Source: Macrothele yani (lineage: Eukaryota > Arthropoda > Arachnida > Araneae > Macrothelidae). Taken from it: DNA of 64,000 nucleotides. Numbering within the stretch: position 1 is the first letter of the stretch; each line of letters starts with the position of its first letter. The notes under the pieces were generated by a model. That model was not told the origin of the DNA. It saw nothing but the letters and a program-made list of their open reading frames with translations, and ran no database searches. The translations under genes and the position numbers were made by a program. Location: positions 134,747,240 through 134,811,239 of the forward strand of contig CM077013.1 of NCBI GenBank assembly GCA_039090855.1, given 5' to 3'. Positions 21,890-32,224 of this stretch are shown here, in pieces.

Positions 21890-22903
21890 ATGCCTGGACT
21901 TGGAAGACGTACGATTTCAGAAGTTATCGGACTTTGAGCGAGGTTGTCTAGTCTGACTCTGCGAGGTCGTATCGTCGTATTGCGGAGCGAATTGCACGAG
22001 AAGTATCGGTGGTGGTACGATGGTGGCGTAGATGGTCCGAGGAACATTCCCACACGAGAAGACGTGGAACCGGGAGTCACAGACGGACTGATGAGCGGAC
22101 CGGTCAACGCATAAGAAGAGCGACGATGTCAAGCAGAACATCCACTGCGACGCAAATCCGAGCTGCCGTTGCACCTGAGGTGACTGTGCGAACAATCCGC
22201 AACCGTCTACTGGATGCAGGACTACGTGCACGTGTGCCTCTGGCATGTGTACCTCTGACTCCAGCCCACCGTCAGGAACGGCTGTAGTGGTGTCGCCAAC
22301 GTCTGCACTGGAGAACGCAATGGCGATCTGTCGTATTCAGTGATGAAAGCAGATTCTGCTTGGGAGCCTCCGATGGCCGTATGCGTGTTCGCAGACGCAC
22401 AGGGGAGCGTCCTCCACCCTTCTTGCATCCGCCAGCGACACACAGGGCCTACACCTGGTCTCCTGGTGTAGAGAGCGATCAGCTATCAATCCCGTACACA
22501 ACTAGTGTTTGTACCGGGTACGTTGAACAGCACCTCCTACATCAACAACATCATTCAGCCCGTTGTTGTGCCATTTGTAAGGTCGGTCCATCGTGGTGTT
22601 TTCCAGCAAAATAACGCACGCCCACACACGGCACGTGCAACGCAACATGCACTTCAGGGTGTGAGACAACTTCCATGGCCTGCACGTTCACCGGATTTGT
22701 CCCCCATTGAGCACGTGTGGGATTTCATGGGACAACGACTTATCCGGTATCCACGGCCAGCCACGACCATCCCCGATTTACGCGTCCAGGTTGAGGATGC
22801 TTGGAACTCAATACCCCAAACTTACATCCAACATCTGTACGACAGACTCCATGCCAGAATTGCACAGTGTGACGCAGTTCATGGCGGTTCAACCTCGTAC
22901 TAA
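21890..22903 (+). pseudogene. Tc1-like transposase, copy 1 of family T1
   Basis: Homologous over its length to the transposase frame at 48767-49783. It begins MPGL and contains the DNA-binding half (VVRWWRRWSEEHS, VTVRTIRNRLLDAGLRARVP) and the catalytic half (SDESRFCLGASDGRM, SPDLSPIEHVWDFMGQRL). Defects: TGA at 21954-21956 and TAG at 22285-22287, both also present in the other copy; small indels near 21960, 22045 and 22440-22500; and the second catalytic Asp replaced by Asn (codon AAT at 22620, in QQNNARPH). The product would be inactive even without the stops. Confidence 0.9.
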
Positions 22904-23065
22904 CCATGTTACATGGAAATGTTATTTTTCAGTTTACCAACAAATACAGCTGTATTTTGCCATAATGTTTTGATCACGGCATCCTCTGTATTCCGTTATT
23001 ATGCTGTATAAATTTCGTTGGTATAAGACGTCTTCTTGGTGTTCTTTTTTCACTTTCCGCTAGTG

Positions 23066-23469
23066 TATATATAGAAGAGCTGAAAAGAACGAAATTTCAC
23101 TGCTTATCCTTCTAAAATTAAAAAACGGCTACTTTTTTCTCTGGGGAGATAAACTAGATTTTTCGGGGGGGGGGTGTAATTTTTTTTTTTTATATACCAA
23201 TGACTTAATTGGTTCCTGGGATACCGGACCACTCACGTAGTCGATGCCAATGAGAGTGAGCTGTTAAGGCGACGAGGACAGGTGTATACCTAATAAACTG
23301 GCACCTCAGTGTGCATTAAACTGCATCAGAAGATGAAAGAGGCGACAACGCGGTTAGTTGATGATCGCCATTTAAGTTCGATTTGTGTGAGCAAATATTT
23401 TCGAAAACTTCAGCAGTTTTTTTTTTTTTATATATATTTTTCTCACACAAGATTCGATCAGATACCCGA
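23066..23469. other. Unassigned stretch between two Tc1-like elements
   Basis: AT-rich, non-coding, with a G run at 23165-23174 and T runs. No repeat recognised. Confidence 0.4.
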
Positions 23470-23619
23470 ATTTTTATGCACTTTAGTCGTATAATATATT
23501 CTACACTAGTGACCAAAATTATGGAAACCTTTAGGAAAATTTGTATTTTTATGCACTTTAGTCGTATAATATATTCTACACTAGTGGCCAAAATTGTGGA
23601 AACCTTTAGGAAAATTTGT
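23470..23619. repeat. 75-bp tandem duplication spanning a Tc1 terminus
   Basis: Two near-identical 75-bp units, 23470-23544 and 23545-23619. Each contains about 34 bases of flank (ATGCACTTTAGTCGTATAAT...) and the first about 41 bases of the terminal repeat CACTAGTGRCCAAAATT. They differ at a few positions. The duplication therefore arose after insertion and gave the element a second left end. Confidence 0.92.
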
Positions 23620-24059
23620 ATCTCTGATGGCTCATATGCGAGTCTTTTTCTAGAATAATACTATGAAATCATACATCATTAGAAAGACAGTTTAATTCAG
23701 AATTTAATACAACAAACTGCGTTGAGTTATCTTTATTCTTGAATCATCTTTATTCTATCAAATGTTTTAACCAAGTAACCAGAAAAAAAAAAAGACAGCC
23801 GCTTCAAGAAACAAGAAATGGATTTCCTTAACTCAAAACTGACCAATGAGACTCATTGCTCTGAGAGCCAATCAAGTGTTATTATGACAAATCATGGAAC
23901 CAATACGGTATTGGTATGAGTCAGCACTAATTTCCAGATATTACAGCTAATAATATATAACTCCTGTCTAGTTGTGTGAGTGTCATCAAGTTGGTGACCA
24001 GTTTTTTCACGGATTTTTCTATTCTTTGATAACTTAATAAGCTGCGTAAGTTAGTAAGA

Positions 24060-24770
24060 TGAAAAATATATTGAAAAGAGTTGACTGGTCACATAGAAAG
24101 CGATGCAAAATTCTAACTTTGCGTGAAGATGGTTACAGTTATGAAGAAATCATAAGTAAAGGAGGTGGAAATATAACCGAAGGATGTGTTTCTGAACTGT
24201 GCAAAAAGGTATGAACAGACTCAGAGTCAATTCAAATCCAAACTGGTAAAGCCAGGAAAAGGAGCACAACAGCATCTGGTTATAGAAGAATTAAAAGACC
24301 GTGTTTAAGTGACAGAAAAACCATCTGAGTCAATTAAAAATTAATTGTCTCAATGTAGTTTGAAGTCATGAGCTAGGACTGTTAGACGCAGACTCAAACA
24401 CTTAGGTTTAAATTCTTAAATTCCAAAGAAAAAGCCATTTCTACCTCCCAAACAAAGAAGAAAAAGGTTAGAATGGGCTAAGAACTATGTTAGTTGGTCT
24501 GAGAAACAATGGAACAGTGTCATCTGGAGTGATGACACCAAGATGTCTACATTTGATCTGATGGAACGAAGTATGTAAGAAGAAATGGAGAAAATTTGCT
24601 GCCTGAATGCAGTAGAGCTACATGAAGCATCCAGTTAGTGTTATGATCTGGGGTTGTATATGATAGAAAAAGTTGTGTGATTAATGGTACTTTAAATGGC
24701 AAAAAATACATTAGTACTTGAGCCAAAACTGAATCGTTCGGCACGTGATCTTTTCCAGGATTATTGAACC
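24060..24770 (+). pseudogene. Tc1-like (T2) transposase, N-terminal part
   Basis: Begins MKNILKRVDWSHRKRCKIL, a typical helix-turn-helix start, followed by EDGYSYEEIISKGGGNIT. Later blocks are RLEWAKNYVSWSEKQWNSVI, WSDDTKMSTF (usually SDES/SDET, first catalytic Asp retained) and KHPVSVMIWGC. Several frameshifts and stops occur. The frame is broken near 24775 by the nested element and resumes at 25983. Confidence 0.85.
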
Positions 24771-24774
24771 CATA

Positions 24775-25981
24775 CACATCGATAAGCCATTACATTATGA
24801 CCACCTACTTAATAAGCTGTAGGACCCCCTTTAGCTCGCAAAAGAGCGACCACTCGGAGAGGCATCGATTTGATGAGGTGCTGATAGGTATCTTGGGGTA
24901 TCTGGTACCATAATGCAACAGCAGGTCCTCCAGTTCCCATACATTTCCGGGTGGTGGTGATTTAGCGCGAACCCGTTTTTCCAAGTCGAACCACAAATGT
25001 TTGATTGGGTTCATGACAGGTGAATTTGGAGGCCAGGGCATAAACAGAAAGTCACCAACATGTTCTTCGAACCATTCCTTGACGATTCTAGCAGTGTGGC
25101 ATGGCACATTATCCTGTTGGTAATGGCCATCACCAGCAAGGAACACAGTTGCCATGAATAGGTGAACTTGGTCCGTAACGATGTCCAGGTACCAGACAGC
25201 TCTCGGGGATTGTGCTATTGGGATAATGAGGCCTAAAGTTACCCAAGAAAATATCGTCCACAGTATAAAACCGCCGCCCTGTTTCCGCCCAACAGTGCAC
25301 CAATGTGCCATAGCCTCCATTGGCAATCGGTGTACCACGTTTGTCCGTCTATGTGATGCATCAGGAATCTTGATTCGTCAGACCAGGCCACTTTCTTCCA
25401 ATCATCCACGGTCCAACCTCTCGATTATCATGGGTCCATTTCATGCGTGGTTGGCGATGACGTGCAGTGAGCATGGGGACCTGGCTGGGTCTTCGGCTAC
25501 GCAGGCCCATGCGCAGAAGCCAGCGATGAACTGTGTGCTGTGCCCTAAGCACAACTGTTGTAGCTGCGGGTGATTTGTCGCACTGTGGTCCTGCGGACGC
25601 TGTGAACAATGCGCGAGTCTCCGCTCCTCTCTGGCATGAATAAACACTGCGGACGGCCCACGGCTGAACGACGGTTCGTTGTTCGGCCATCTGTGCACCA
25701 CTTTTGATACGTACTCACCACAGCGGCACGTGACCAACCCACAAGCCACGCCGTTTACGAGATCATAGTACCGAGGCGACGTGTCATCATAATTTGTCCT
25801 TTATCGAACTCTGATAAAACAGCAGCTTTTCCCATTCTGACTGCGAACACTACTAACCGAAAGTCGGTCCTCGCGTTGTATATGCACTACTCTGTGAACT
25901 TCATTTGCACCACTGCTCGGTCTCCAAGCGAGCTCATTTCTCTAGGCTGGGGGAGGGTCGTAATGCAATGGCTCATCGGTA
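24775..25981 (-). mobile_element. Tc1-like element (family T3) nested in T2
   Basis: The left end reads CGATAAGCCATTACATTATG, and the right end in reverse complement reads CGATGAGCCATTGCATTACG, giving matching terminal repeats. It interrupts the T2 transposase exactly where that frame stops and restarts. TA dinucleotides are present next to both ends, although the exact boundary is ambiguous by two or three bases. Length is about 1.2 kb. Confidence 0.82.
24805..25830 (-). pseudogene. Tc1-like (T3) transposase
   Basis: On the minus strand the N-terminal half lies at about 25830-25361 (VVSTYQKW, LQQLCLGHSTQF-type helices in shifting frames, then TARHRQPRMKWTHDN) and the catalytic half at 25338-24805 in one open frame of 177 codons. 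That half contains YQQDNVPCHTARIVKEWFEE with the second catalytic Asp. In the third catalytic block, NPIKHLW replaces the usual NPIEHLW, changing the catalytic Glu to Lys. With this change and the frameshifts, the copy is inactive. Confidence 0.85.
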
Positions 25982-25982
25982 T

Positions 25983-26290
25983 ACATCAACAGGATTCAGC
26001 TCCCTGTCATGTTGCTGCTGTGTACAGAAAGTGTTTTCAGGAAAATCATATTACACTGCTAGAATGGGCAGGTAATAGCTCTGACCTGAATTCAATAGAA
26101 ATTCTGTGGACCCGCTTACAGAAATTTGTTAGTCAGAAGCAACCAAGGAATAAAGCACAATAGATAAAAGCAATCATATAACCTTGGTTTCACATTTTAA
26201 CACCTGATGAACTAAAACGCTTGGTTCACTCCATGGGACGCCGTTCTAAGGCTGTAATTGCAGCAAAAGGTTTCCCGAATAACAGAAATG
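25983..26290 (+). pseudogene. Tc1-like (T2) transposase, C-terminal part
   Basis: Continues the frame interrupted at about 24775: GIHQQDSAPCHVAAVYRKCF (second catalytic Asp), LLEWAGNSSDLNSIEILWTR (third acidic residue retained), then, after two stop codons, TPDELKRLVHSMGRRSKAVI. This is the normal C-terminal order of Tc1 transposases. Confidence 0.85.
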
Positions 26291-26616
26291 GTGAAAAGTT
26301 ATGAAATACACTTTATCGTGATTTTCTGTGTATAACTTCTTTTAAAATGAATTTTTTTTAATGAAGTGTGCTGCATTACATTCTGCATTAATTTTTTTTT
26401 CTGATGATATATAGTTTTATGGTATTATTCCAAAAAGGAATGATGTTAGGAGACATCAAACCTCAGAAATACCAATTTTACAAAAGGTTTCCACAATTTT
26501 GTCCACTAGTGTAACTATATTTAGACCTAATTTTTGAAGGAAAGCCCTTATCCCTGTAAACGTATTGCTTTTTTCGTTTGAGTGTGCAGTAGGAACTTCC
26601 ACAAAGAACATTCCTT

Positions 26617-27041
26617 TTTGCGCTTTCCAACCGTAGGTTGAAGAAGCGTTGTCGCTCCACCTTTGTCCGTCCGTCCGCACGATAACTCGCGTAAAAATGG
26701 TTCCATTTTGATGAAATTTCAGTATGTGGTAGGGGACAAACTGGGGAGGAACCCTATTGAAATGTACGAAATGGGGTCAAAGGTCAGGACATAGGAATGG
26801 GATCCATTCCATCGCCCTTATGACTCATAACTTACGTAAAATGCTTCTATTGCGACAAAACTTTATCATGTTGTTCTGGAGATATACTGAACCAATTCTG
26901 TTAAATATAATCAAAATGGGGTCAAAGGTCGGGGCATAGGAGCGAGATTTATTCCACAGCCATTATCCTCATAACTTGAGTAGCGCTTTCTCGTATGTTG
27001 GAAAGCATATCATAATCAATGCATTGCATGATTTTACTAAT
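26617..27041 (+). repeat. REP-A interspersed repeat, copy 2
   Basis: Starts with the terminal block CGCTTTCCAACCGTAGGTTG and ends at the GCATTGCATGATTTTACTAA block. It begins about 105 bases after the right end of the T2 Tc1-like element and is followed directly by another copy. Confidence 0.8.
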
Positions 27042-27611
27042 TTACGCTTTCCAATCGTAGGTTGAAGACGCGTATATGCTCCAGCTTTGTCAGTCTGTCT
27101 GCCTGTCCGCACGATAACTCGCGTAAAAACGGTTCGATTTCGATGAAATTTTAGTATGTGGTAGATGACAACCTGGGGACGAACGTTATTGAAAATGGGC
27201 AAAACGGAGTCAGGACATAATAGCGGGATCCATTCCATCGCCTTTATGCGTCATAACTTAAGCAAAAATAATTCGATTGCGACAAAACTTTATCGTGTTG
27301 TTTGGGAGATATACTGAACCGGTTATGTTGAATATCATCGAAACAGGGTCAATGGTCAGGGCACAGGAGCGGGATTTATTCCACAGCCATTATCCTCATA
27401 ACTTGATTAAAAATGCTTCTATTGCGACAATGTTGTTGTTCCGGAGGTATACTGAACCAATTCTGTTTAATATCATCGAAATGGGGTCAAAGGTCAGGGT
27501 ACAGGAGCGAGATTTACTTCACAGCCATTATAGTTATAACTTGAGTAATGATTTCTGGTATGTTGGAAAGCGTATCATAATCAATGCATTCCATGATTTT
27601 ACTAACTTGTT
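27042..27611 (+). repeat. REP-A interspersed repeat, copy 3
   Basis: Starts CGCTTTCCAATCGTAGGTTG directly after copy 2. It contains one more internal ~110-bp sub-repeat than copy 2: the block around GAACCGGTTATGTTGAATATCATC occurs twice. It ends with TGATTTTACTAACTT near 27610. Confidence 0.8.
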
Positions 27612-29198
27612 TTGTTGACATTTGATATTCATTGCAGCCAACAGTAAAATAATTTATGAATGGATCAGGTGCGTAATTAAATAACACTCGAGTCCAAGTA
27701 GAAAAATTCTGACCGTATTTCTTATCTGATTCAGTCCTGAAATTAGGTTGGTTAGTGGTGCCATCAGTCGTCCCTGAGACGCTATGGAAGTTATGGGATT
27801 AGTTTCCGATAAATTCATTCTGCCTTCACACCACCGCATCAAATTACAGCTGTTGTGTGCGAGCAGCTTTGTTGTGACCTGTTCCGAAGACAATTTTCAC
27901 GGCAGCTTGAGCACTAGAACTCGAAACCGCCCAGCAACTTATTGCCTTGCTGTCTTGGTTTTCACATCTAAAAAGAACAACGGAAACTGTCAAAGTGACC
28001 CAAGAGGAAAGAAAGAGGGACGTCTTGCATTAAATCATCAACGGTACTGCAGCACTTACTGTCTACGTTATGTAAAGTCCATAATCACTTCACTCAAATG
28101 GTAAATGACTGCAGCAGACATCTTGCTCAACAGACATTAAAACACGAATGAAGACAACAGAAGCCACATAAGCTGGCGAAACTGATTGTTGGGCATGATT
28201 TAAACGCGACGTCCGATAGCGTTGGGCTATTCCTGTTTTATTTTTGAAAAACCTTATCCGTTCGCTTATTGATGCACGAGCGTTTCTAGAAGAATGTGCA
28301 ATTTTTGAACTAAGTGATGCCCATCCATCCACAATAGCATGGAAATAATAAACCATCTAATAAAGTAGGTCATGATAGAAAAAAGAAGAGGAAAATAACG
28401 AGGAATAAAAAGAATCTGCTAAAACAGGGAAGGGAATCACATATCCGAGTAATCACAATGATTACATATGAACAGCAATCATGGTTATATAGCACGGAAC
28501 ATGCTGAAAAGAAAGAATTCAAAAAGTGTAGGGTAATAACGCTTAAACACTGGTACCCCACGAATTTTAAAAAGAAAGGAACATGTTGCATTTTTACAGA
28601 TCGCGTATCTATCCGCTTGGCTGAAGAGACAGAAAAAAATCTGGCAATAACGTTAAGAAACAAAAAAAAAAAAAAAAAAAAAAAGTGAAATTTCGAGAAG
28701 CGCAAGTTTGGGAGAGAGTGGTTTATCGTAAGCGGCCGAGGTTCGAAACTGAATAAGATTTCCTGAAGATAAAGGAAATAAGAAATACCTGCTCTCACTA
28801 GAATCTTGCACAGGCCGGCCAATCAACACCAACGGGGATGATTTTTTTTTTTTCGTTAATTATGCAAAACAACGGCTTGGAGTCTGACACTTATTTCTTA
28901 CACCACATCGGAAGCCATGACCAATCGTGATAGGAGATTCAAAGTTTTAGTCCTGGGCTTGCACACTTGTGATAAAATCAGAGAGTTAACTTTTTTATTA
29001 TCTCTTCACAGCAGTGGCGACGCCAGCAGCTCAGACCTGGAGCGAGGGGGAGGGGAGGGGGCAAATTTTTGAAGTGCTCGACTGAAATTTTTGGCCAAAA
29101 ATATCACTTCATGTAGATTTTACTGGACGCTGATTATGTTATCCCCAGTATAATATAAAACGTTTTTAGGTACATATTTCTACGAGTATTTAACAATG
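27612..29198. other. Unassigned stretch
   Basis: No supported gene. There is a 22-base A run at 28663-28684. At 29013 the sequence CAGTGGCGACGCCAGCAG, followed by a G-rich block, looks like one terminus of a hAT-type element, but no partner end was found. Confidence 0.4.
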
Positions 29199-29505
29199 TG
29201 CGTAGTAGTGCCGTGGGTGGCCTAGTGGGCAACGTTCGTGACTGCCACGGAAAAGACCTCAGGTTCGATCCCAGGCAGGTACGAACGCTCGATCCACTAA
29301 ATATCCGCCCTGCGTCGGATGGGCACGTTACGCCGTCGGACCTCGGTTACCCCCCCCCGGTAATAAATAAGGGCGTCTTCCTCCCCCTTTCTACCTCGAT
29401 TCCGTGTTACTTTCCTATCGGGCACTCTAGCCCAAATCTCCTAGCTTCCTATTTTTAAGGGTTGTTTAAGACCTGGGCTCAGACATTCCCTTCCTAAAAT
29501 CCTCT
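29199..29505 (+). mobile_element. Second tRNA-derived SINE family
   Basis: The head has an A-box-like TGGCCTAGTGGGCAACG at about 29218 and a B box GGTTCGATCCC at about 29262, spaced as in a tRNA gene. A pyrimidine-rich body follows, ending with short repeats of TCTGATC type (GATCTGATCTAATC) near 29510. Body and head differ from family 1. Only one copy is in the window, so the family status rests on the Pol III box arrangement. Confidence 0.6.
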
Positions 29506-29955
29506 ACATATGATCTGATCTAATCAATGTAGGTAGTACTGATAATCTTGGATACGGAACTCAATGGGTTTTAGCAATTTGCTAATTCTTCGTAAATTTT
29601 AGCTCGCTGACGCCTTTTTTTTTTATTGAAATCTTTGTTTTAGTATTTGCTGTCCTAAGGCAGTTTATGAATTTTGGTTTGCAACGTGACTATGAATCCC
29701 CCCCCCCTCCCTCATATTTTAAAATTTATTACGAAAATTGTGTCTTTCTTCTACACTCTTAGACATCGCTAAGAGGGGGTGGGAGTGGGATTCCCCCATT
29801 TCACAGAATATTACAACACAAAAATTAAAAAATAATAATTTTACACAACAAAAAATCACATACGTTTATCCAGGTTCCTTAAAATCTTAGATGGTTGCAT
29901 TCGTCATGTGTGTGCTAACAGCATAAATATTTTTTTTGGAGGACGGTTTTTTAAA

Positions 29956-30003
29956 GCGATTAGTATGAAGCCCGTAGTGTTCCACGTGCTTCATACTAAT
30001 CGC
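29956..30003. repeat. Hairpin with 16-bp arms
   Basis: GCGATTAGTATGAAGC at 29956-29971 and its exact complement at 29988-30003 surround a 16-base loop. An A run of about 24 bases follows. It could be a foldback tip or an RNA-derived hairpin; nothing else supports a function. Confidence 0.85.
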
Positions 30004-30646
30004 CTTCAAAAAAAAAAAAAAAAAAAAAAAACGATTGAATTGGATTCACAAAATAAATGTGATTCCAATTTAAGTAACTTACAGGGAGTCGTCCAAAACA
30101 AGTTCGTGTTGTAGTCTGCTTTAAGCGATTATGAATACAGGTATGACTCTGTTTACGTCGGGATTAGATTCCTGAGATTTCCGGCGTAAAAAGAAGTGGT
30201 GTAAGTTGAAGCAAAAACATAATGAGAACATACATAAATACCTTAGGTTCCCGTTCCAAGATTTTCAGTAATCAACAAATACTTGAAAATATTTCATTTT
30301 ATGAAATTTACATATTGAAGATTGTATAATGTTTAAAAAAATTACTGCTTCAAAAACGATAGAACAGATGTCTATTTGTTGTTGTATTTTTCTTTTCTGA
30401 TAATAAGTTCTAGTACGGCTGTAGAACTGTATCAATACCACCCTCAGTGGTTGAGCTCCGCTCTTGTGGTCGTTGCAACAGACGATCTTACTTCCCTTAT
30501 TATAAAGAATAATATCCTCTTGCATTGATTTCACTGTTAGTGTCCTGATCGGCATAGTCATCTTCACTTTCCTCTGTATCTCATTTAGACAATTGTTCAG
30601 CTAGCTCATCTAAATCTTCCATTGAAAGCTTGTGAAAAAACAAGTC
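30004..30646. other. Unassigned stretch with possible pogo-like end
   Basis: At about 30136 the sequence TACAGGTATGACTCTGTTTA resembles a pogo/Tigger terminus, but no matching end was located. No gene seen. Confidence 0.35.
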
Positions 30647-30719
30647 TGTCCGCGACGGGCATCGAAGCCATGTCCCCTCACTCCGGAGTAAGACGCTCTC
30701 CCAACTAAGCTACGCGGAC
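30647..30719 (-). tRNA. tRNA-like gene or tRNA pseudogene
   Basis: On the minus strand a 72-base sequence begins GTCCGCGTAGCTTAGTTGGG and ends CGCGGACA. The acceptor stem GTCCGCG/CGCGGAC is perfect (7 pairs). The A-box region TAGCTTAGTTGGGAGAGC fits a D arm. An anticodon arm CUUAC/GUGAG encloses UCCGGA, one base short of a normal seven-base loop; CCG (Arg) would be the nearest anticodon. The T arm has a normal UUCGAUG loop but one mismatched pair (C-C), and the B box is GCTTCGATGCC rather than GGTTCGANTCC. These defects favour a pseudogene or SINE-related copy. No CCA is encoded and no intron is seen. Confidence 0.55.
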
Positions 30720-30859
30720 AGAATGTCTCGCTGCAGATTTGTCGTGTTTTCACCTCTGTAGTACGTCACAAGCTTTTCACCGTGAATCTCAAGGATCTCA
30801 TTTACGTCACCAACTTCTGCATCATCTATACTTCGAGTCAACCTGAGAGTATACCTGAG
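30720..30859. other. Short unassigned gap
   Basis: No feature seen between the tRNA-like sequence and the inverted Penelope termini. Confidence 0.35.
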
Positions 30860-31108
30860 ATAGTATAACTATACTAGTGATCCGAAGTTATTGGCGTAGA
30901 TAAAAATAAAAGTTTCCAGGCTTTCGCACATCAACCAGATGGCTTTTTCAAGGAAGGTAGACAGCAACTGCATACTGGATAATAGGACGCTTCAACAATT
31001 TGAACACCTTCCTCGAAAAAGCCATCTGGTTGATGTGCGAAAGCTTGGAAACTTTTATTTTTATCTACGCCGATAAATTCTGATCATTAGTATAGTTATA
31101 CTATCATG
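30860..31108. repeat. Head-to-head Penelope-type terminal repeats
   Basis: Two arms of about 100-110 bases form an inverted repeat: 30862-30960 and 31008-31106. The arms share TAGTATAACTATACTA at the outer ends, CTTTCGCACATCAACCAGAT and GCCATCTGGTTGATGTGCGAAAG inside, and match the terminal sequence next to the GIY-YIG fragments at 1.8-1.95 and 3.25-3.4 kb. No coding sequence is left; this looks like two fused element ends. Confidence 0.8.
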
Positions 31109-31689
31109 TATAGTTGGTGTAAAGTTCCTTGTGTCAGTATCAAAGAGTATACCAATATTGATAGTACGGAACAGCTACTTCCGCTTCGTATAAAGTAGTC
31201 CTAGCGTTTACAGCAAAAAGCAGCAGAATTATTGCCCAGAATCCGTTTTTGTTTACTCAGCAATTAATCGGACAAAATTGCTATCTAAAAACACTTTTCC
31301 GAAATTTAATACGCTTTGAGAAATAAATTTGATATAAGAAGGTACTCAAACCAGAGCCTCGCGCTTTCAGCTGCTACTGTCCAGTTGAGAAATATCTTGG
31401 AGAGGGAGGAAGGGTTGGCAGACCTGCCCCCCCCCCCCCAACATTCACAACAACAGAGACAATAAACTGACGGGAAAACTCGAAGGGAAGGTTACTTAAA
31501 CAGGCAGTAGGGAAGAAGTTCGGACTTCACTAACCCCCCCCCCTCACAATCTCCACTTATTGTGCGATGAGTGGGTGGATGTCGGATTCAGTGAAGAGTA
31601 ATTGCTTGAAAGAACAGAAATGCGGATGGATACCGTTCTTGCGTTCCACGGATAATCGTGATAAGGCTCTCTCGCCTTCAACAACCAGT
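31109..31689. other. Unassigned stretch
   Basis: C-rich runs at about 31427-31439 and 31532-31542. The last 120 bases may be the decayed 3' part of the pogo/Tigger-like transposase that ends nearby on the minus strand. Confidence 0.4.
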
Positions 31690-32224
31690 ACACTTTTAGG
31701 GGGACTTGGAATATAGCCCCATTTCCTTCGCTATCTGTGTCACATTCGCCGTTATTGACGCAAGGGTACTGTCGTGGTCTTGCGAGTCCGGAATGCAGTC
31801 AGACCAAAGCTTGCGATAGATGCTATTCATACATGATTTTGACACTTCACTCCATGCCGCCGATTTGTTGGATACCCCTTTCATTATGTCCTATGACTTT
31901 CAGTAATCTCTCAACGTGGCAATATCAGACACTCGAATAGCCTCAGAAATTCCCTTTTGCGTTGTCCGTAAATAATAAGCCTTGAAAGGTGGATATTGCG
32001 CCTTGATCCATGGGTTGTAAAAGTGAGGTTCTGCTCGGTGGAAGGAAGAAAATCTTGACATTAGGCCATAGTTTAATCACTAAGTACAAACTTGTATTAT
32101 TCAGCGGAGCGAGGCCGATGGCCGAGCGGATTACGAGACTCGGGACAATTAGTTGTTCGGGCACAGATACGAGATGACACATCCGATCACAGATATTTTT
32201 TGCATGCGATTGGACATCGTCCAT
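31690..32224 (-). pseudogene. Pogo/Tigger-like (CENP-B-related) transposase fragment
   Basis: On the minus strand LDDVQSHAKN is followed, after foreign sequence, by VKIFFLPPSRTSLLQPMDQG and then STFQGLLF, TDNAKGNF and, in another frame, AWSEVSKSCMNSIYRKLWSD. The PP-x-x-TSLLQPMDQG block is diagnostic of the DDE domain of Tigger/pogo transposases and of host genes derived from them. Frames are shifted between blocks. About 95 bases (32100-32195) that do not fit the transposase separate the first two blocks; they contain TGGCCGAGCGG, like a tRNA A box. Confidence 0.8.

Larger units (their letters stand above)
15588..23065 (+). mobile_element. Tc1-like element (family T1) split by a LINE
   Basis: The left end CACTGGCGGAAAGTGAAAAA at 15588 and the right end CTTTCCGCTAGTG at 23065 are terminal inverted repeats identical in type to the complete copy at 48602-50031, and both ends are next to TA. 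The left 225 bases match the 5' end of that copy; the match resumes at about 21878. The intervening ~6.1 kb is a Tx1-like LINE. Without the insert the element would be about 1.4 kb. Confidence 0.88.
23579..26511 (+). mobile_element. Tc1-like element (family T2), host of a nested Tc1-like element
   Basis: The left end CACTAGTGGCCAAAATTGTG and the right end, reverse-complemented, CACTAGTGGACAAAATTGTG form inverted repeats of about 50 bp flanked by TA (right TA at 26512-26513). The transposase is split into 24060-24770 and 25983-26290 by a second Tc1-like element. Removing the insert gives about 1.7 kb, a normal Tc1 length. Confidence 0.88.

Noticed and set aside
24547..24777. Minus-strand frame of 76 codons
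   Set aside because: It is the antisense of the T2 transposase, whose sense strand shows clear Tc1 motifs.
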